Below, in pieces: positions 62,143-64,000 of a DNA stretch of 64,000 nt. Position 1 is the first letter of the stretch; the number at the start of each line of letters is the position of its first letter. A program made the position numbers and the translations under genes. The notes beneath the pieces were generated by a model, which saw only the letters and a program-made list of their open reading frames with translations, searched no databases and was not told the origin of the DNA. Source of the DNA: Lachnospiraceae bacterium (lineage in GTDB: Bacteria; Bacillota; Clostridia; Lachnospirales; Lachnospiraceae); the NCBI GenBank assembly GCA_017461775.1, contig JAFTXD010000138.1, forward strand, positions 1-64,000, given 5' to 3'.

Positions 62143-62550
62143 ATGGAGAAAAAAAGCAGGGGCTCTCTCATTGATTTTATGATGGTGCTGCTGACAATCG
62201 TAGCCATGCTTGCGGTGCTGGTAGTGTTTTTTCAGGTTTCGGAGCTACTCATTGTGAGAATGGATGTAAGCCAGACAACCAGAAGATATCTGCTGCGCAT
62301 GGAGACAAAGGGCTATTTGGAGGAGAGCGACAGGACGGCGTTGCTGGATGAGCTGGCAGGACTTGGACTAAAGGACATCGATCTGTCCGGCAGTACCTGC
62401 AGCCCGGTGGCCTATGGCGAGACGATTGTGCTGATTATCCGGGGAAAGATAACCGGCAGCAGTATAAATGATGGTGGAGGATGGCCCTATGAATCGGTAC
62501 AGAGGGATTATGAAGTGGAAGAAAAGAGAATGTCGACGGCGAAGAATTAG
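62143..62550 (+). CDS. TadE-like minor pilin
   Basis: 135 residues from the ATG at 62143, one base after the pilin stop. Short basic start (EKKSRGSLIDF), a membrane helix (MMVLLTIVAMLAVLVVFFQV), then a small outer domain (about 50-135). This is the TadE/TadF pseudopilin layout. The 3' end overlaps the next gene by about 60 bases in another frame. Confidence 0.7.
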   Translation: MEKKSRGSLIDFMMVLLTIVAMLAVLVVFFQVSELLIVRMDVSQTTRRYLLRMETKGYLEESDRTALLDELAGLGLKDIDLSGSTCSPVAYGETIVLIIRGKITGSSINDGGGWPYESVQRDYEVEEKRMSTAKN

Positions 62551-63106
62551 GTCTTGTACGAAGAGCGAAGGAAAAATAGAGATTTGTATGGGAATGTTTT
62601 TCTGCATGCTGATATTTTTGGCAGTATTGTGTCAAGTGAAGCTCTTGCAGTATCAGGCCATCGGAGCTTTCGTGGAGGACAGTCTGGCAGCAGCCGGCCT
62701 GGCTTCCGCAGTTATTGATGTAAGGGAGTATGGACGGACTCACACCATTGTGGTGGAGAGTCCGGAAAGCTCCTTTGAGAAATATAAAGAGGCACTGATA
62801 TATAACCTTGCACTGGACGCGGGGATGCAAAGTAGGAATGAAGAAGTGCTGCTAGGGAAGGTAGATATACTGAGTTATCAGATATTTAATGTAACGGGGG
62901 ATGTAGTGACAGTTTATCATTTTCAGGAGGACGGAAGTCTGGAGGGAACGGAGAGCATCTCTTTGTCACAGGCATATCTGCCGGACGGAAATAAGGTGGA
63001 GACGACATCAGTGTATAGTAAAGTGGGCTTTTATGTGGCAGGGCTGAATGGAGAACGGATTTATGCCACCAAGGAAAAGTCAGTGGATATAAAAGGAGAT
63101 GGATGA
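62489..63106 (+). CDS. Tad-operon membrane protein
   Basis: 205 residues from the ATG at 62489 (GTGGAGG upstream), overlapping the TadE-like gene by 62 bases. An Arg/Lys-rich cytoplasmic start (RGIMKWKKRECRRRRIRS), one membrane segment (ICMGMFFCMLIFLAVLCQV near 38), and an outer domain of about 145 residues. Family not recognised. By position and topology it is probably a TadE/TadF-type minor pilin. Overlaps the next start by ATGA. Confidence 0.65.
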   Translation: MNRYRGIMKWKKRECRRRRIRSCTKSEGKIEICMGMFFCMLIFLAVLCQVKLLQYQAIGAFVEDSLAAAGLASAVIDVREYGRTHTIVVESPESSFEKYKEALIYNLALDAGMQSRNEEVLLGKVDILSYQIFNVTGDVVTVYHFQEDGSLEGTESISLSQAYLPDGNKVETTSVYSKVGFYVAGLNGERIYATKEKSVDIKGDG

Positions 63107-63744
63107 TAATGAAGAAGAGAATTTGGCCGGTTACCATAGCAATCGCGCTGCTGGCATCGGTGGTAACCTTTGCCGTGCTTTTAAATGTGGAAAAGAATAT
63201 GTTGAGTGACTATGAGCGTGGACCGGTGTGGGTGCTTCGGGAAGAAATGCCGGAGGGAACAGAATGCACAGAAGAGAATGTGCGGCATTATTTTGAACAG
63301 ACAATGGTGGACAAGGGGATGATTCCCAAAGGAAATGTGGAAAGCCCGGAGGCATTGGTGGGGATGCGCAGCAAAGTTACCATGCCGCGGGGATGTATAG
63401 CTTTGGAAAGCATGTTTACCGGAGAGAAGGACATGCTGGCTGCTATGAATGCACCGGTGATTGCCGGGTGCAAGGCAGAGGATTTGTATCAGCTGGTAAG
63501 TGGCACCCTGCGGAAAGGGGACAGAATACATCTGTATACAGTAAATGAAGAGTTGGGAGAGACTCTTCTTTTGTGGGAGAATGTGCTGGTTTATGAGGTG
63601 TTTGATTCTGCGGGGAAGGTCATTGATTCTACAGATGGAGAAACGGCGGCTGCCAGAATTAATATTGTACTGGAAAAGGAAGATGCAGAGATTTTTTATG
63701 GAGAATTATATAGAGGGTCTTTACGTGTGGTAAAGGTGTGCTGA
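63103..63744 (+). CDS. cpaB: CpaB/SAF-domain pilus assembly protein
   Basis: 213 residues. N-terminal membrane segment (PVTIAIALLASVVTFAVLL), then a SAF domain (about 40-110, VWVLREEMPEGTECTEENV and MRSKVTMPRGCIALESMF) and an RcpC-like domain (about 120-213, LRKGDRIHLYTVNE). CpaB/RcpC supports Flp pilus assembly at the wall. It usually opens Tad operons; here it is the last gene. The ATG at 63103 is 6 bases from GGAG; another at 63109 is possible. Confidence 0.8.
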   Translation: MIMKKRIWPVTIAIALLASVVTFAVLLNVEKNMLSDYERGPVWVLREEMPEGTECTEENVRHYFEQTMVDKGMIPKGNVESPEALVGMRSKVTMPRGCIALESMFTGEKDMLAAMNAPVIAGCKAEDLYQLVSGTLRKGDRIHLYTVNEELGETLLLWENVLVYEVFDSAGKVIDSTDGETAAARINIVLEKEDAEIFYGELYRGSLRVVKVC

Positions 63745-63842
63745 TGGAAGAGTATGGCGGTTGTACATTGATAAGTGAATATTGGGAATAGTCGAAAAGA
63801 AATTGATTTTGCCAGAATAGAATCGCACATTTTAAAAAGCAA

Positions 63843-63875
63843 AAAAGTACGATATAATTGATGGAAAAGTACGAT
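63843..63875 (+). promoter_or_regulatory. Direct repeats, putative antitoxin operator
   Basis: AAAAGTACGAT at 63843-63853 and again at 63865-63875, 22 bases apart (two helical turns), flanking and overlapping the -35 region. Antitoxins of the Phd type repress their own promoters at paired sites. Confidence 0.6.
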
Positions 63876-63886
63876 TGTGGTATACT
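63858..63886 (+). promoter_or_regulatory. Promoter of antitoxin gene
   Basis: TTGATG, 17 bases, TATACT, 20 bases before the ATG. Confidence 0.7.
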
Positions 63887-63906
63887 AATTGTGCGGAGGT
63901 GATGAT

Positions 63907-64000
63907 ATGTCAATTACAACTACGGAATTAAAGGAAAATCTTGCAAAATATCTGCAATTATCACAGACAGAGGATATTTATATTACAAAAAATGGTAAAG
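63907..64000 (+). CDS. Phd/YefM-type antitoxin, 5' part only
   Basis: 31 codons before the window edge: ITTTELKENLAKYLQLSQTE then DIYITKNGK. This is the N-terminal DNA-binding part of Phd/YefM antitoxins (pattern T-x-L-x-x-N-L-x-x-Y). GGAGGT lies 6 bases before the ATG. The toxin, expected next, is outside the window. Confidence 0.8.
   Translation, partial: MSITTTELKENLAKYLQLSQTEDIYITKNGK

Noticed and set aside
1..64000. tRNA, rRNA, CRISPR array or prophage genes
   Set aside because: No T-loop GGTTCGAATCC-like sequence, rRNA segment, spaced repeats or phage structural genes were seen.

Overview
The window looks like chromosome from a Gram-positive anaerobe of the Clostridia, most likely a gut Lachnospiraceae. 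The reasons are strong AGGAGG-type ribosome binding sites, many TTGACA-17-TATAAT promoters, tightly packed mostly plus-strand genes, and a gene set typical of that family: SleB-type cortex hydrolase, NfeD/SPFH pair, BlaI/BlaR1, DUF4179, DUF4867 and a clostridial Tad system with a Flp1-like pilin. No rRNA, tRNA, CRISPR array, prophage or insertion sequence was recognised. Nothing was computed or searched; all calls come from reading the sequence.

Layout. 0.2-3.6 kb: a small 11-residue-repeat protein, a VanW-domain protein and a GH78-like rhamnosidase. 3.7-20.7 kb: core genes (dnaE, pfkA, SpoU-type rRNA methylase, proC, SleB-like hydrolase, nfeD/SPFH, argF, birA, coaX, dus, a chemoreceptor, greA, lysS). 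20.8-29.4 kb: membrane and transport genes (GT-C-like membrane protein, acyltransferase, CNNM/CBS protein, ClC channel, D-hydroxyacid dehydrogenase, YczE-like protein, subtype B tannase). 29.4-35.8 kb: a signalling block with BlaI-BlaR1 followed by two sigma/anti-sigma-like pairs. 35.9-40.3 kb: degV, a LacI-type regulator, aroA and cysK.

40.3-47.2 kb is the most unusual part, an AT-rich accessory island. It holds a 610-residue regulator with two XRE-like helix-turn-helix segments. Tail to tail with it on the minus strand is a 48-codon gene for a secreted peptide with a signal sequence. Divergent from the peptide gene is an operon for a membrane-anchored redoxin-like protein, a membrane-anchored NHL beta-propeller, two FtsX-type permeases and a MacB/LolD-type ATPase. 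A 55-bp inverted repeat separates the two divergent transcription units and its outer ends form part of both -35 boxes. The arrangement resembles PlcR-PapR/Rgg-type pheromone circuits, but the regulator is about twice the usual size and the output operon is different. This is the best candidate for an undescribed system.

47.3-57.5 kb: pentose/deoxyhexose use (GH3 beta-xylosidase-like enzyme, xylulokinase, DUF4867, fucose/arabinose isomerase-like enzyme), an Rpn-family nuclease, a class C-type serine hydrolase and an ABC-F ATPase. 57.5-63.7 kb: an EAL phosphodiesterase with a degenerate GGDEF domain beside a Tad pilus operon, including a 59-residue Flp-like pilin gene. The window ends inside a Phd/YefM-type antitoxin gene with its own promoter and operator-like direct repeats.
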